NCBI RefSeq assembly: GCF_017498545.1
Contig: NZ_CP071793.1
Span: 2,232,001 to 2,296,000, forward strand
DNA length: 64,000 nt
DNA from: Sulfidibacter corallicola
GTDB lineage: Bacteria > Acidobacteriota > Holophagae > Acanthopleuribacterales > Acanthopleuribacteraceae
Direction: 5' to 3'
Of this stretch, positions 1 to 8,985 are shown in pieces. The position numbers and the translations under genes were made by a program. Positions within the stretch are counted from its first letter, which is position 1. Every line of letters begins with the position of its first letter. Under the pieces are notes generated by a model. That model made no database searches, had not been told where the DNA came from, and worked only from the letters and a program-made list of their open reading frames with translations.

Positions 1-2088
1 ATCGTGGACATTGCCGAGTACGATACCGGCATTGCCTACGGCAGGCTGTATCTCGACGCGCTTACTCGCCAGGTATTGCGTTGGGAAAAAAGAGCTTCTG
101 CCAACACCGTCTACAACTTCGTCACGGCCGACGCGGCCGATCGGAACGGTCTTCCGGTCATGGCGGAGCGCAGTCTCGTTCCGTTCGACATGCCGTCCTT
201 CACCCAAGAGAAGGACGAAGCACGCTATCGCTACGTACCCGCGATCGAGGGCGACTGGGGCTTCGAAGTCGAAGTGCACCAGACCCAGGTCGACCACCCC
301 GACTTCACCCGCATCGCCTTGACGCAGGGTCCCAAAACCATTCTGCAGGATTGGCATCGCGGTGAAATCTGGTGGCGTCGCGCCGAACAGCCCGGCTTCT
401 TCGTCGCCGAGTTGGTCGACGTGAACCTCAACACCAAATCCTTCAAGAAACACAAGACCCCCAAGGTCATAGAGCGCGACATCCGCAAGCCCGAGGGCCG
501 TTGGTCCTATCCGACCGAAGCGAGCGCCACTCAACCCTGGAGCGAGGCGGGCGGCCACGATCACCTGGAACACCGCGAGCGCGCCCACAAGTTGGAGAGC
601 CACGACGCAGAGGCGAGCCACTTCGTATGGTCGGGCTACTGGTGGGCGTCCGCGCGCGGCGACCAGGCCCCGACGCCCGCGACCCGCACCTATGCCGACG
701 GCGGCCTGCTGGAGAAGTACGACCAGTACTACCGCGCCCGCTACGGTCGCGACAACGCGCCCAGCGCCAAACAGTGGGAGCTGGACAACTACAGCACCGG
801 CGAAGCCTGGTTCGGGCACTGCAACGGCTTGGCGGCAGCGTCCATTCTGGCTCGTGAACCGCGCACCGGCATCACCGCCGAGGGCATCGATTTCTCCGTG
901 GGCGACCTGAAGGGCCTGCTTTCCGAAGCCTACTACGACATCAACGTATCCGCCTTCATCGGCGACCGTTACTACGGCGAAGGTTATCCCGCCGCCGATC
1001 CCTCCGCCTACGATGCCCACCGCGCATTCGTCACCTACCTGGGCCAACAGGGCCAGGCCATGGTTCTCGACATCGACCGCCGTTCCGAGGTTTGGAACTT
1101 CCCGATGTACAAGTACGAAATGACCGTGACCGAAGACACCGAGAACGCGAAACGCGTCAACGTGGTCTGCAAAGCGTTCTTCGCATCGGCGTCTGTTGGC
1201 GCCAACTACCTCGGTCGCAAGCACTTCGTCGTGACCTACAAGTACTGGTTGACGGTCGACCAAAACGGCAACCCGACTCCGGGCCCCAGCGGCTGGATCG
1301 AGGAAGGCCAGGACGACAAACAGGTCAACCCGGACTTCATCTGGATTCCCGAGAGCAATCCACCCAGCGGCTACTACCGCTCGCACAACAAAGGCCTGGA
1401 CTGGAACCTGATCCGCGACATCCTCAACACCAAACCCGCGACCCAAAAGCTGGAACTCGATTCGCCGCTGACCGGCCAACTGGTGAACGGTGCTCCCAAG
1501 TGGTTCGAACTGAACGTCTTGGAGCGCTCCACCTACACTATCCAAACCGCAGCCGGCACGACCAGCGACACCGTGCTCGCCATCCACGCCGATCCGAACC
1601 AGGAAGCCCTGGCCGAGAACGACGACATTTCCAACGGCAACAACTTCTCGCGCGTGTCCCTGAGCCTGAACCCCGGTACCTACTACATCATGGTGCGCGG
1701 CTACGACAACAACCAGAACGGCAGCTTCGTCCTGACGGCGACCTGCCTGGGTTGCGACGGCACCCGCGACTATCCCGAGCTGACGGTGAACGCCGCCGCG
1801 ATCACCGGCGAAATCGCCAACGGCGGCGATGCGAACTGGTTCCAATTCACCGTCGCGGAAAGCGGTTCCTACACCATCGAGTCCTGGCTGGGCAGCCTGT
1901 CCGACACGGTTTTGGCACTGCACACCAACACGACCCAAAACGCCATCGCCGAAAACGACGACAAGGCCAGCGGTAACTACGCCTCGCGGATCACGCGCGA
2001 CCTGACCGCCGGTACCTACTTCGTCAAGGTGACCGCCTACAGCGCGGAGCAAACCGGAAACTACACCATCTCGGTGAAACGCAACTGA
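1..2088 (+). CDS. Transglutaminase-elicitor-like secreted protein with two PPC domains (5' end cut by window)
   Basis: The frame is open to the window edge and no signal peptide is visible, so the first GTG at 4 is probably internal and the gene starts upstream. Around residue 273 (numbered from the GTG) WFGHCNGLAAA resembles the catalytic-Cys motif of the transglutaminase elicitor family; NPDFIWIP near residue 450 also fits that family. Residues of about 480-575 and 590-690 are two bacterial pre-peptidase C-terminal (PPC) domains, each with the pattern SDTVLA(I/L)H, AENDD, SR(V/I), GTY(Y/F). PPC domains are common on secreted enzymes, where they are usually removed or bind surfaces. An extracellular protein-crosslinking or related Cys enzyme is inferred; activity on any substrate is not shown. 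The transcript ends at the strong terminator 130 bp downstream. Confidence 0.55.
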   Translation: MVDIAEYDTGIAYGRLYLDALTRQVLRWEKRASANTVYNFVTADAADRNGLPVMAERSLVPFDMPSFTQEKDEARYRYVPAIEGDWGFEVEVHQTQVDHPDFTRIALTQGPKTILQDWHRGEIWWRRAEQPGFFVAELVDVNLNTKSFKKHKTPKVIERDIRKPEGRWSYPTEASATQPWSEAGGHDHLEHRERAHKLESHDAEASHFVWSGYWWASARGDQAPTPATRTYADGGLLEKYDQYYRARYGRDNAPSAKQWELDNYSTGEAWFGHCNGLAAASILAREPRTGITAEGIDFSVGDLKGLLSEAYYDINVSAFIGDRYYGEGYPAADPSAYDAHRAFVTYLGQQGQAMVLDIDRRSEVWNFPMYKYEMTVTEDTENAKRVNVVCKAFFASASVGANYLGRKHFVVTYKYWLTVDQNGNPTPGPSGWIEEGQDDKQVNPDFIWIPESNPPSGYYRSHNKGLDWNLIRDILNTKPATQKLELDSPLTGQLVNGAPKWFELNVLERSTYTIQTAAGTTSDTVLAIHADPNQEALAENDDISNGNNFSRVSLSLNPGTYYIMVRGYDNNQNGSFVLTATCLGCDGTRDYPELTVNAAAITGEIANGGDANWFQFTVAESGSYTIESWLGSLSDTVLALHTNTTQNAIAENDDKASGNYASRITRDLTAGTYFVKVTAYSAEQTGNYTISVKRN

Positions 2089-2217
2089 TTGCCGCCAACG
2101 GGAGGTCGCGCATCGCTTCGATGGCGCGATCGCTCGCTCGGCCCCAATCGGGCCCCGCCCATCTATCGATCCATGATCCCGAGTCTCGTTCGCCAGCGAA
2201 CGAGCGGTTCTCTCCTG

Positions 2218-2249
2218 AGCCGCCGGACCCCAGTCCGGCGGCTTTTTTT
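2218..2249 (+). terminator. Rho-independent terminator after the transglutaminase-like gene
   Basis: Perfect 11-bp stem AGCCGCCGGAC / GTCCGGCGGCT with a 4-nt loop, followed directly by seven T residues (2243-2249). Confidence 0.9.
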
Positions 2250-2300
2250 ATGCCGTTGCGTCCCCGGCCCGAAGAGCCCGCATGCTCGTAGGCGACGCAA

Positions 2301-2640
2301 AGCCTGTAGGTGGAGCAGCTTGCTCCACCAATCGAAGCAACAAACGGCACGGAGGTGGGTTCACCCTAAGAGCGAAGCGAATCACTCCGCTGGCCACGCG
2401 TCACCGAAGTCTCAAAGTCCATAGTTCCCGCATCGCGAGAGCGGCGTAACGCTTGTAGGTGGAGCAGCTTGCTCCACCAATCGAAGCAACAAACGGCACG
2501 GAGGTGGGTTCACCCTAAGAGCGAAGCGAATCACTCCGCTGGCCACGCGTCACCGAAGTCGCAAAGTCCAAAGTTCCCGCATCGCGAGAGCGGCGTAGCG
2601 CTTGTAGGTGGAGCAGCTTGCTCCACCAATCGAAGCCTAC
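2301..2640 (+). repeat. 149-bp hairpin repeat, array A (three hairpins, forward)
   Basis: Hairpins begin at 2309, 2458 and 2607, exactly 149 bp apart. Each is GGTGGAGCA - GCT - TGCTCCACC, preceded by TGTA and followed by AATCGAAGC. The stretch between hairpins is nearly identical in units 1 and 2 and ends with a conserved AGTTCCCGCATCGCGAGAGC segment. The third unit diverges after its hairpin. Short open frames crossing this array look like translated repeat, not genes. Confidence 0.9.
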
Positions 2641-2749
2641 CCGGCAGCGACGAAGTACAGCGCAAAAAAGCGGAGCGAGCCCATTCGGGTGGGGGAAACG
2701 AGGCATGGATGTGCTTCGTCATATGGTGAACCCTGCCTTTGATGCACAT

Positions 2750-3130
2750 GTTGCTTCGACTGGTTGAGCTGGCAGCTCAACCTACAGGCCTTACGCCCCT
2801 TTCGCCATGCGGGGACTTTGGACCTCACGGCTTTCGATTGGGGTCGTGAGGAGAATGTTCGGCTTCGCTCTTTGGCGCAATTGATTGCTGTTGCTTGGGT
2901 TGCTTCGATTGGTCGGCCCAGCGGGCCAACCTACAGCCCTTACGCCCCTTTCGCCATGCGGGAACTGTGGGTTTTGCGACTTCGGATTGGGGTCGCGAGG
3001 GTGATTCCGTGCTACGCTCTTTGGCCCAATTGCCTACCATTGCTTGAGTTGCTTCGACTGGTTGAGCTGGCAGCTCAACCTACAGGCCTTTCGACCCTCT
3101 CGGAATTCGGGAACTCGGGACCAGCGAAAC
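2750..3130 (-). repeat. 149-bp hairpin repeat, array B (three hairpins, reverse)
   Basis: Hairpins begin at 2762, 2911 and 3060, again exactly 149 bp apart, in the opposite orientation to array A. The first and third have arms GGTTGAGCT / AGCTCAACC. The middle one reads GGTTGGCCC / GGGCCGACC on its own strand. Flanks carry the reverse complement of the same conserved CGAAGCAA and TTCCC.CATCGCGA segments. Confidence 0.9.
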
Positions 3131-3393
3131 TTCGACGAACGACCCGCGACCGTAGTAGCCGACGCGAACTCGCAGTTCGCGCCTGCCCGGCCGATCGTTT
3201 TCGATGAGCGCCCGATGCCGCGACGTGAATCGGTCCGGTCGGTTGCCGGCCATGACGCACATGCATGAATCTACACTCATTTTTTCCAGGGACTTGGCGT
3301 CTGGGGCACCCATCACCCGACCAAATGAGGTACAATGAGGCAAGATTCTGAACACAGGTTCATTTTGGCCGTGCAATTTTCAAGGAGACACGC

Positions 3394-5175
3394 ATGACGC
3401 ACTACCAGATCAACGAGCGGGATATGATGTTCAACCTGAAGGAATGTCCCGGCTTGCAGGCCCTCGCCGATACCGACGGCTACGAGGACACCTCCGAGGA
3501 AACCCTCGACCTCATTTTCGAACAGGCCAAAAAGTTTGCCACCGAGGTGCTCGCCGAGCACTTCGTCGTCGGGGACCGCCAGGGTTGCGAACTCGTCGAC
3601 GGGGAAGTCAAGCTGCCCGAGGGTTTCGACAACGTTTGGGAGCAGTACGCCGAAACCGGAATGGTCGGCATCAACGCCGATGCCGAATTCGGTGGCGCCA
3701 ACCTGCCCCACTTCTTCTCTTCGCCGGTCGCCGAAATGGAATGCGGCTCCAACGTTTCTTTTTCGATGTTGCCCCTGCTCACGCGCGGCGCCGCCCGCCT
3801 GATCTACACGTTCGGCACCCAGGAACTCAAGGAAAAATACCTCGAAAACATGTACAGCGGTGAATGGTCGGGCACCATGTGCCTCACCGAACCGGGCGCC
3901 GGCAGTGACGTGGGTGCCGGCCTGACCAAGGCGGTACCCGAGGGCGATCACTTCAAAATCTCCGGCACCAAGATCTTCATCACCTGGGGCGATCACGAGC
4001 TGACCAAGAACATCGTTCACCTGGTGCTGGCGCGGACGCCCGATGCACCTCCGGGAAGCAAGGGGCTGAGCCTGTTCGTCGTACCCAAATACCTGACGGA
4101 CGACGAAGGCAACGTGATTCGCAGCAACGACGTCACCTGCGGCAACATCGAACACAAGATGGGCATCAAGGCCTCGCCGACCTGCGTCATCAACTTCGGC
4201 ACGGACGACGACTGCATCGGCTGGTTGATCGGCGAGCCCAACAAGGGCATGTCGCAGATGTTCCAGATGATGAACGATGCCCGCTTGGAAGTGGGCATCC
4301 AAGGCATGGCCCAGGCCTCGGCGGCCTACCTCTCGGCGCTCGGCTACGCCAAGGAGCGCGCCCAGGGCAGCATTCGAACCGCCGAAGGCGCGCGTCCCGC
4401 AAAAATCATCGAGCATCCCGACGTGCGCCGCATGCTGCTGAGAATGCGCGCCATCGTGGAAGCCTCGCGCGCCATGATCTACCACATGTCGCTGTACATG
4501 GATTTGGCGCATCACGGCAAGGGAGATCGCGAGCGCTATCGCGCGTTGAGCGAGTTGTTGACGCCCGTGGTCAAGAGCTACGGCTCGGACCAGGGGTTCC
4601 GGGTGACCGAGATGGCCATTCAAACCTACGGCGGCTACGGCTTCTGCCAGGAGTACCCGGTCGAGCAGTACATGCGCGACATCAAGATCGCCTCCATCTA
4701 CGAGGGCACCAACGGGATTCAGGCTTTGGACCTGGTCTTCCGCAAGATCCTCATGAACAAGGGCGCCCATCTCAAGGTGTGGCTCGGCGATGTGGCCGCG
4801 CTTTGCGGCGAGCTCAAAGGTACCCGATTGGAAGCGCAGGCCGACGCATTGGGCAAGGCCGCCCAGACGGCTGCCGCCGTCGCCACGAAGTTCGGCGAGT
4901 GGGCCGCGACCGGTAAGGCGGAGGCCGTCCAATACCGCGCGACCGATTTTCAGGAGCACCTGGGCCACGTCATGGGCGGTTACTTCCTGCTGCGTCAGGC
5001 CCAATACGCGGCCAAATGCCTGGAAGGCCAGCCTTCGCCCGCCGATCAACATTTCTACGAGCAAAAGATCGTGACCACGGACTACTTCATCGGCGATCAG
5101 GTGGTTCAATCCGTCAGTGCGCTTCAGCACCTGATGCAGGTGCCCTTCCCCGGCACGGACGTATCCTTCGACTGA
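3394..5175 (+). CDS. Acyl-CoA dehydrogenase, long form with C-terminal extension domain
   Basis: 593 aa. A flavoprotein oxidising acyl-CoA to trans-2-enoyl-CoA, passing electrons to ETF in fatty-acid or related acyl-CoA catabolism. The N-terminal helical domain is followed by CLTEPGAGSDVGA (FAD/substrate contact region), the beta domain with KISGTKIFIT, and the C-terminal helical domain. The catalytic base is the Glu at about residue 437 in IYEGTNGIQ. The last ~120 residues match the extra acyl-CoA dehydrogenase C-terminal domain of the longer bacterial (DmdC/AcdB-like) subfamily; substrate chain length cannot be read from sequence. Start chosen at the ATG preceded by AAGGAG. A TACAAT -10-like box lies at 3331-3336 but without a clear -35. 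The gene stands alone between repeat arrays. Confidence 0.9.
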   Translation: MTHYQINERDMMFNLKECPGLQALADTDGYEDTSEETLDLIFEQAKKFATEVLAEHFVVGDRQGCELVDGEVKLPEGFDNVWEQYAETGMVGINADAEFGGANLPHFFSSPVAEMECGSNVSFSMLPLLTRGAARLIYTFGTQELKEKYLENMYSGEWSGTMCLTEPGAGSDVGAGLTKAVPEGDHFKISGTKIFITWGDHELTKNIVHLVLARTPDAPPGSKGLSLFVVPKYLTDDEGNVIRSNDVTCGNIEHKMGIKASPTCVINFGTDDDCIGWLIGEPNKGMSQMFQMMNDARLEVGIQGMAQASAAYLSALGYAKERAQGSIRTAEGARPAKIIEHPDVRRMLLRMRAIVEASRAMIYHMSLYMDLAHHGKGDRERYRALSELLTPVVKSYGSDQGFRVTEMAIQTYGGYGFCQEYPVEQYMRDIKIASIYEGTNGIQALDLVFRKILMNKGAHLKVWLGDVAALCGELKGTRLEAQADALGKAAQTAAAVATKFGEWAATGKAEAVQYRATDFQEHLGHVMGGYFLLRQAQYAAKCLEGQPSPADQHFYEQKIVTTDYFIGDQVVQSVSALQHLMQVPFPGTDVSFD

Positions 5176-5195
5176 TCGACGCGTTTTAGCTTGAT

Positions 5196-5235
5196 GGGGC
5201 CGGCCTCCGAAAGTACTTCGGAGGTCGGCCCTGTT
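5196..5235 (+). terminator. Terminator-like hairpin after acyl-CoA dehydrogenase
   Basis: About 15-bp stem GGGCCGGCCTCCGAA / TTCGGAGGTCGGCCC with one G.T pair, 21 nt after the stop codon. Only a weak T-rich tail (TGTTGCGTT) follows. Confidence 0.7.
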
Positions 5236-5324
5236 GCGTTATTGACTGAGCATCGGATCAGGCTGGCTGGTGCTTCGCTCCGAGGCGCCGGTTCGCAGAC
5301 CCAGTATCTCAAGAGTGCGACCAG

Positions 5325-5810
5325 GGCTGTAGGTTGGCCCGCTGGGCCGACCAATCGAAGCAACCCAAGCAACAGCAATCAATTGCGCCAAAGAGCGTAG
5401 CCGGTCATTCCCCTCACGACCCCAATCGAAAGCCGTGAGGTCCACAGTTCCCCCATCGCGAAAGGGGCGTCAGGCCTGTAGGTTGAGCTGCCAGCTCAAC
5501 CAGTCGAAGCAACTCAAGCAACGACAAGTAATTGCGCCAAAGAGCGTAGCACGGAATCGCCCTCGCGACCCCAATCGAAAGCCGTGAGGTCCAAAGTTCC
5601 CCCATCGCGAGAGCGGCGTCAGGCCTGTAGGTTGAGCTGCCAGCTCAACCAGTCGAAGCAACCCAAGCAACAGCAATCAATTGCGCCAAAGAGCGTAGCC
5701 AATCATTCCCCTCACGACCCCAATCGAAAGCCGTGAGGTCCAAAGTTCCCCCATCGCGAGAGCGGCGTCAGGCCTGTAGGTGGAGCAGCTTGCTCCACCA
5801 ATCCAAGCAA
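5325..5810 (+). repeat. 149-bp hairpin repeat, array C (four hairpins, forward)
   Basis: Hairpins start at 5332, 5481, 5630 and 5779, each 149 bp from the last. Stems change along the array: GGTTGGCCC/GGGCCGACC, then GGTTGAGCT/AGCTCAACC twice, then GGTGGAGCA/TGCTCCACC. The intervening DNA stays nearly constant (CAATTGCGCCAAAGAGCGTAG, then a CCTCACG...CGTGAGG inverted repeat, then TTCCCCCATCGCGA). Confidence 0.9.
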
Positions 5811-5919
5811 CTTACCTCGGATTAGCAAGTAATGCCCCAGAGCGAAGCGACCCCTTCTCCCAAGCGGGTCAAAGCCGGGATTACGTCCCTTTCGATCAGT
5901 TATGTACATCGAATCCAAG

Positions 5920-5965
5920 GTGCTCCGACTGGTTGAGCAGGCTGCTCAACCTACAGGCATTACGT
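5920..5965 (-). repeat. Single 149-bp-family hairpin (reverse)
   Basis: Hairpin 5931-5951 with arms GGTTGAGCA / TGCTCAACC, a fourth stem version, flanked by the family motifs CGACT and CTACAGGC. The 170 bases from here to the next gene show nothing assignable. Confidence 0.8.
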
Positions 5966-6135
5966 AGCTTATAAAAACACGGGCACTTCGAGGTCAGGTT
6001 GTTTCGACGCGTGATCGATCTTCCGAGGGCGGATCCCGACCCCGATGTTGGTCGCTCTACCGAAGAGCGTATCCTAGGAGTCCCCGCCCCTCGAGCGGGT
6101 CGCGAGGCTTGCGGAAACACCGAACGTGCGGGGGC

Positions 6136-7191
6136 TCAGGCTTGGCCCTCGAGCCGCATCCATTTGAAGTCTTGGTCGGATTTGGGCTGCACCCCCAGGC
6201 CCGGTCGGTTCTGGACCATCAAGCAGCCGTCTTCCACCGGATGTCCCTCGAAAGGGTCGCGACGCAGCAATACGTTCGAATCGAGGTCCAGGTAATCGAC
6301 GAGCGAGGCGAGCTGGGCGGCCGCGCCGATCGCCAATCCCGACTCGATCATGCAGCCCAGCATGATCGACATGCCCAGCGATTTCGCAGATTCCACCGTG
6401 CGCAACGCCGACAGGATGCCACCGCTCTTCATGAGCTTGACGTTCACCCCGTGGAATTGGTCTCCCAAATGGTACACGTCCTCGGGTCCCGCCAGTGATT
6501 CATCGGCGATCAGCGGCAAGGGACTGCGCGCTTTCAACCACACCATGTCCTCGCGATTCAAGGCGGGCATGGGCTGCTCGACGAGTTCGATGCCCTGTTT
6601 CGCCAGCCAGTCCAATTCGCGCGCGGCGTGTTCGCGATCGGCCCAGCCCTCGTTGGCGTCGACCCGGATCGGTACCGACGTGATGCGGCGAACGGTGCGA
6701 ATCAACTCGCGGTCGGTGCCACTTCCCAGTTTCATTTTGAGCACCGAAAACGGCGCCGCTTCGCGAACCTTCTCGGCGACCATCTCGAACTTGTCGATGC
6801 CGATGGTCAACGATATCGGCATCGGGCCGCGCGGTTCGAGTCCCAGGATCTCGTACAACGGTGCGCCGAGCCGCTTGCCCAGAAGGTCCAACAAAGCCAT
6901 GTCCAACGCGGTCTTGGCGGCAAACTCACCGGGAAAGGCCGCGTTGACCCGATGCATGATGTGCCGGTACGGCTCGACGCGATCGCCGATGACCGCGACC
7001 AACCTGGCCAGCGCCGCATTGCAACTCTCCGCCGATTCGTCGTAGCGCGCGTTGGGCGCGGCCTCGCCGTAGCCGATCAGGCCGTCCTGCTCCAATCGAA
7101 TCACGACATTGTCACGGTGACGGTAGCTCCAACGGGAGATGCGGAACTCGTAAGCCAACTCCAAACGCAGCGGTGACACCCAAATGTCCAT
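6136..7191 (-). CDS. Dipeptide epimerase (enolase superfamily)
   Basis: 351 aa from the ATG at 7191, which has an AAAGGGG ribosome site; an upstream TTG at 7260 overlaps the previous stop and would add 23 unlikely residues. Typical enolase-superfamily, muconate-cycloisomerase-like layout: KMK (first catalytic lysine pair), DANEGW, EQP and DES metal ligands, and KLMKSGG carrying the second catalytic Lys. This arrangement fits L-Ala-D/L-Glu and related dipeptide epimerases, which recycle murein peptides or process other dipeptides. Substrate specificity cannot be read from the sequence. It is the last gene of a minus-strand run behind the Rhs toxin locus, 66 bp after the DUF2169 gene, so it may be co-transcribed; a functional link to the toxin is not evident. 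Confidence 0.8.
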   Translation of the reverse strand: MDIWVSPLRLELAYEFRISRWSYRHRDNVVIRLEQDGLIGYGEAAPNARYDESAESCNAALARLVAVIGDRVEPYRHIMHRVNAAFPGEFAAKTALDMALLDLLGKRLGAPLYEILGLEPRGPMPISLTIGIDKFEMVAEKVREAAPFSVLKMKLGSGTDRELIRTVRRITSVPIRVDANEGWADREHAARELDWLAKQGIELVEQPMPALNREDMVWLKARSPLPLIADESLAGPEDVYHLGDQFHGVNVKLMKSGGILSALRTVESAKSLGMSIMLGCMIESGLAIGAAAQLASLVDYLDLDSNVLLRRDPFEGHPVEDGCLMVQNRPGLGVQPKSDQDFKWMRLEGQA

Positions 7192-7256
7192 AAAGGCCCC
7201 TTTCCCTTCCGAACCGCGCACAGGCCCGCCTCGAGCCACCTCGAATGGGATCGACC

Positions 7257-8222
7257 TCAAGCCGACTTGGCTTCATCCATCTCCATTCGGAATTCCAACA
7301 CGCGGACGGATACGTTTTCAGCGATGACCACCCGCCAAGTAGCATACACCTCCATGGCGGGAACATCGATGGCCAGAGTATCCAATTTCATTTCCGCGGG
7401 CAATAGGCCGCCGTCGCTGTAACGCACCAAAACCAACATGCGATAGCTGGGCAAGCGAAAGTCCAGCCGGCCGTCAGGGGTCAGGTTTTGGAGCACGACC
7501 TCTTCGTTTCCTTGAAGATGCCCTGGATAGACCATGTTCGGGTGGGCCGCGTTGTAGGACGCGTAGGGCGAGTCGTCGGGACGCGGAATCCGCCAGTCCG
7601 CGTAGACCGGGCCGAATCCGGCCGGCATCACCACCTGGCCCGGTTCGGTGACGGGAAACCCGGGCGCCTCGATTTGGTGGGCCTTGTAGGTTCGGTCCTG
7701 GGCCAAGTGCTCCGGCACGACGTACCCGGATCCCAAGGGATTGTGAGGAAACGCGATCGTTTCGCCGCCATGTTCGTAGCTGCCGCCGTAGGCGTTCTCG
7801 TAACGCAGCGGCACCACGACCGTCGGCTTCGGATCGGTGATGAGCCAGCCTTTCTCGGTGTCGAACCGCCAAGCCCGCTTCCCGAAAACCTTGAGCGCCT
7901 GGGAGAGCATGCCCACCCGCGCTTCGGCCAACCACATGGGTGCGGGCTTGCCGTCGGGTGCATGGGCGAGCGCGTTGATGAAGACGTCCGAGCGTGGTTT
8001 GGAGATCGCGAGATCACTGGGCCGCAGCAGGCTGGATGCCCCGGCCTCGCCGTAGTAACCGTCCCTTGCCGCGACCGGTTTCTGTTCCTGGGTCGGCCTC
8101 AGCACCTCGCCGTTGCGAATGGAAAAGGTCGCGCGGGCCACCGCCACCACGACCGGCCGCTTGTGGGTATCGTGGCGGGTGAAGGAAAAGTGTGGAAAGG
8201 GAATGTAGCTTCGAATTTCCAT
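7257..8222 (-). CDS. DUF2169 family protein (type VI secretion effector-associated)
   Basis: 321 aa, no signal peptide or membrane segment. The VVPLRYENAYGG core, the PHNPLGSGYV stretch, a following GFGPVYADW region and a C-terminal all-beta tail fit the DUF2169 family. In other bacteria DUF2169 genes sit beside VgrG, PAAR or Rhs effector genes and are thought to act as adaptors or chaperones that load effectors on a type VI spike. Here it is third in a minus-strand run after the Rhs gene and the HEAT-repeat gene (101 bp gap), which supports the same role. No other type VI component is in the window. Confidence 0.7.
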   Translation of the reverse strand: MEIRSYIPFPHFSFTRHDTHKRPVVVAVARATFSIRNGEVLRPTQEQKPVAARDGYYGEAGASSLLRPSDLAISKPRSDVFINALAHAPDGKPAPMWLAEARVGMLSQALKVFGKRAWRFDTEKGWLITDPKPTVVVPLRYENAYGGSYEHGGETIAFPHNPLGSGYVVPEHLAQDRTYKAHQIEAPGFPVTEPGQVVMPAGFGPVYADWRIPRPDDSPYASYNAAHPNMVYPGHLQGNEEVVLQNLTPDGRLDFRLPSYRMLVLVRYSDGGLLPAEMKLDTLAIDVPAMEVYATWRVVIAENVSVRVLEFRMEMDEAKSA

Positions 8223-8323
8223 GAAAACATCCTGTTGTCATTAATGAGTGGGGCCTGCGGGTGTCTTCGTCAATTTTCCCGCCAGGTCGGCGGAAGTGCA
8301 AGTTGCCACGCCACCCCGGCCGA

Positions 8324-8923
8324 CTACCAACCTTTCTCGGCACCGACGGCCTCGATGCGTCGGCGAAGATCGCGTTCGGCGGCCTGAAAGGCCTCGGCCG
8401 ACACCGACGACTGTCGATCGTAGGCCCAGTAGGCATCTTCCAGATCGCAAATCAGAGCCAAGGAGCGCAGGGCGTTGGCCGACACGACCGCATCCGGTTC
8501 CCGGGAGGCCTCGGTCAACGCGCGGAAGACGCGCCCTTCGGGAATCGCACCCAAGGCGATGGCGGCTTCGAATCGCGCCGAACCACCGCCAAACCATTTC
8601 TTTTTAAGGGCATCGAGCAGGCATTCGATCACGGTTTCATCGCGCTCGATCTGCCAGAGCGCACTGGCGATCCACACCCGAGTGACGCCTTTGGCCTTCG
8701 GAAGCATGCCCTGCAGGATCGGCACGGCGGCGCGGGAGTTCAAGTGCGCCAGCGCCCGAATCGCGTAGAGCGATTCCCCGCGCAGGGCCTGAACGAGTTG
8801 GGCCTCGGCCAGACCCCGTTCTTCGACGGTCAACTGGTCGAGCACCGCCAGATCCGGACCGTCGCGGCGGGGGTTTTCAAAATAGCTGTTTCGAAAGCGT
8901 TGAAACGCGGTGGATGTGGCCAT
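8324..8923 (-). CDS. HEAT-repeat protein, candidate immunity or accessory protein of the Rhs toxin
   Basis: 199 aa from the ATG at 8923, preceded by GAAGGAA; longer frames upstream would run into the Rhs gene. The protein is helical with HEAT-like units (for example LYAIRALAHLNSRAAVPILQGML and ARFEAAIALGAIPEGRVFRAL). It lies 62 bp downstream of the Rhs stop, the usual position of an immunity gene in polymorphic-toxin loci. HEAT proteins occur both as immunity proteins and as accessory factors, so the immunity role is inference. The next gene encodes the DUF2169 protein. Confidence 0.55.
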   Translation of the reverse strand: MATSTAFQRFRNSYFENPRRDGPDLAVLDQLTVEERGLAEAQLVQALRGESLYAIRALAHLNSRAAVPILQGMLPKAKGVTRVWIASALWQIERDETVIECLLDALKKKWFGGGSARFEAAIALGAIPEGRVFRALTEASREPDAVVSANALRSLALICDLEDAYWAYDRQSSVSAEAFQAAERDLRRRIEAVGAEKGW

Positions 8924-8985
8924 CAGTTCCTTCGCATCGGCGCGTCCCCGACGGACGGGGCCACGCCATCGATGTGAATCGATCC

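Noticed and set aside
2764..3207. Small frames across the 149-bp repeats (for example 147 codons at 2764-3207)
   Set aside because: They are translations of the hairpin repeat and recur in every unit because of it; no ribosome sites.
3313..5130. A 605-codon open frame antisense to the acyl-CoA dehydrogenase
   Set aside because: The plus-strand product has intact FAD and catalytic motifs; the antisense product has none.
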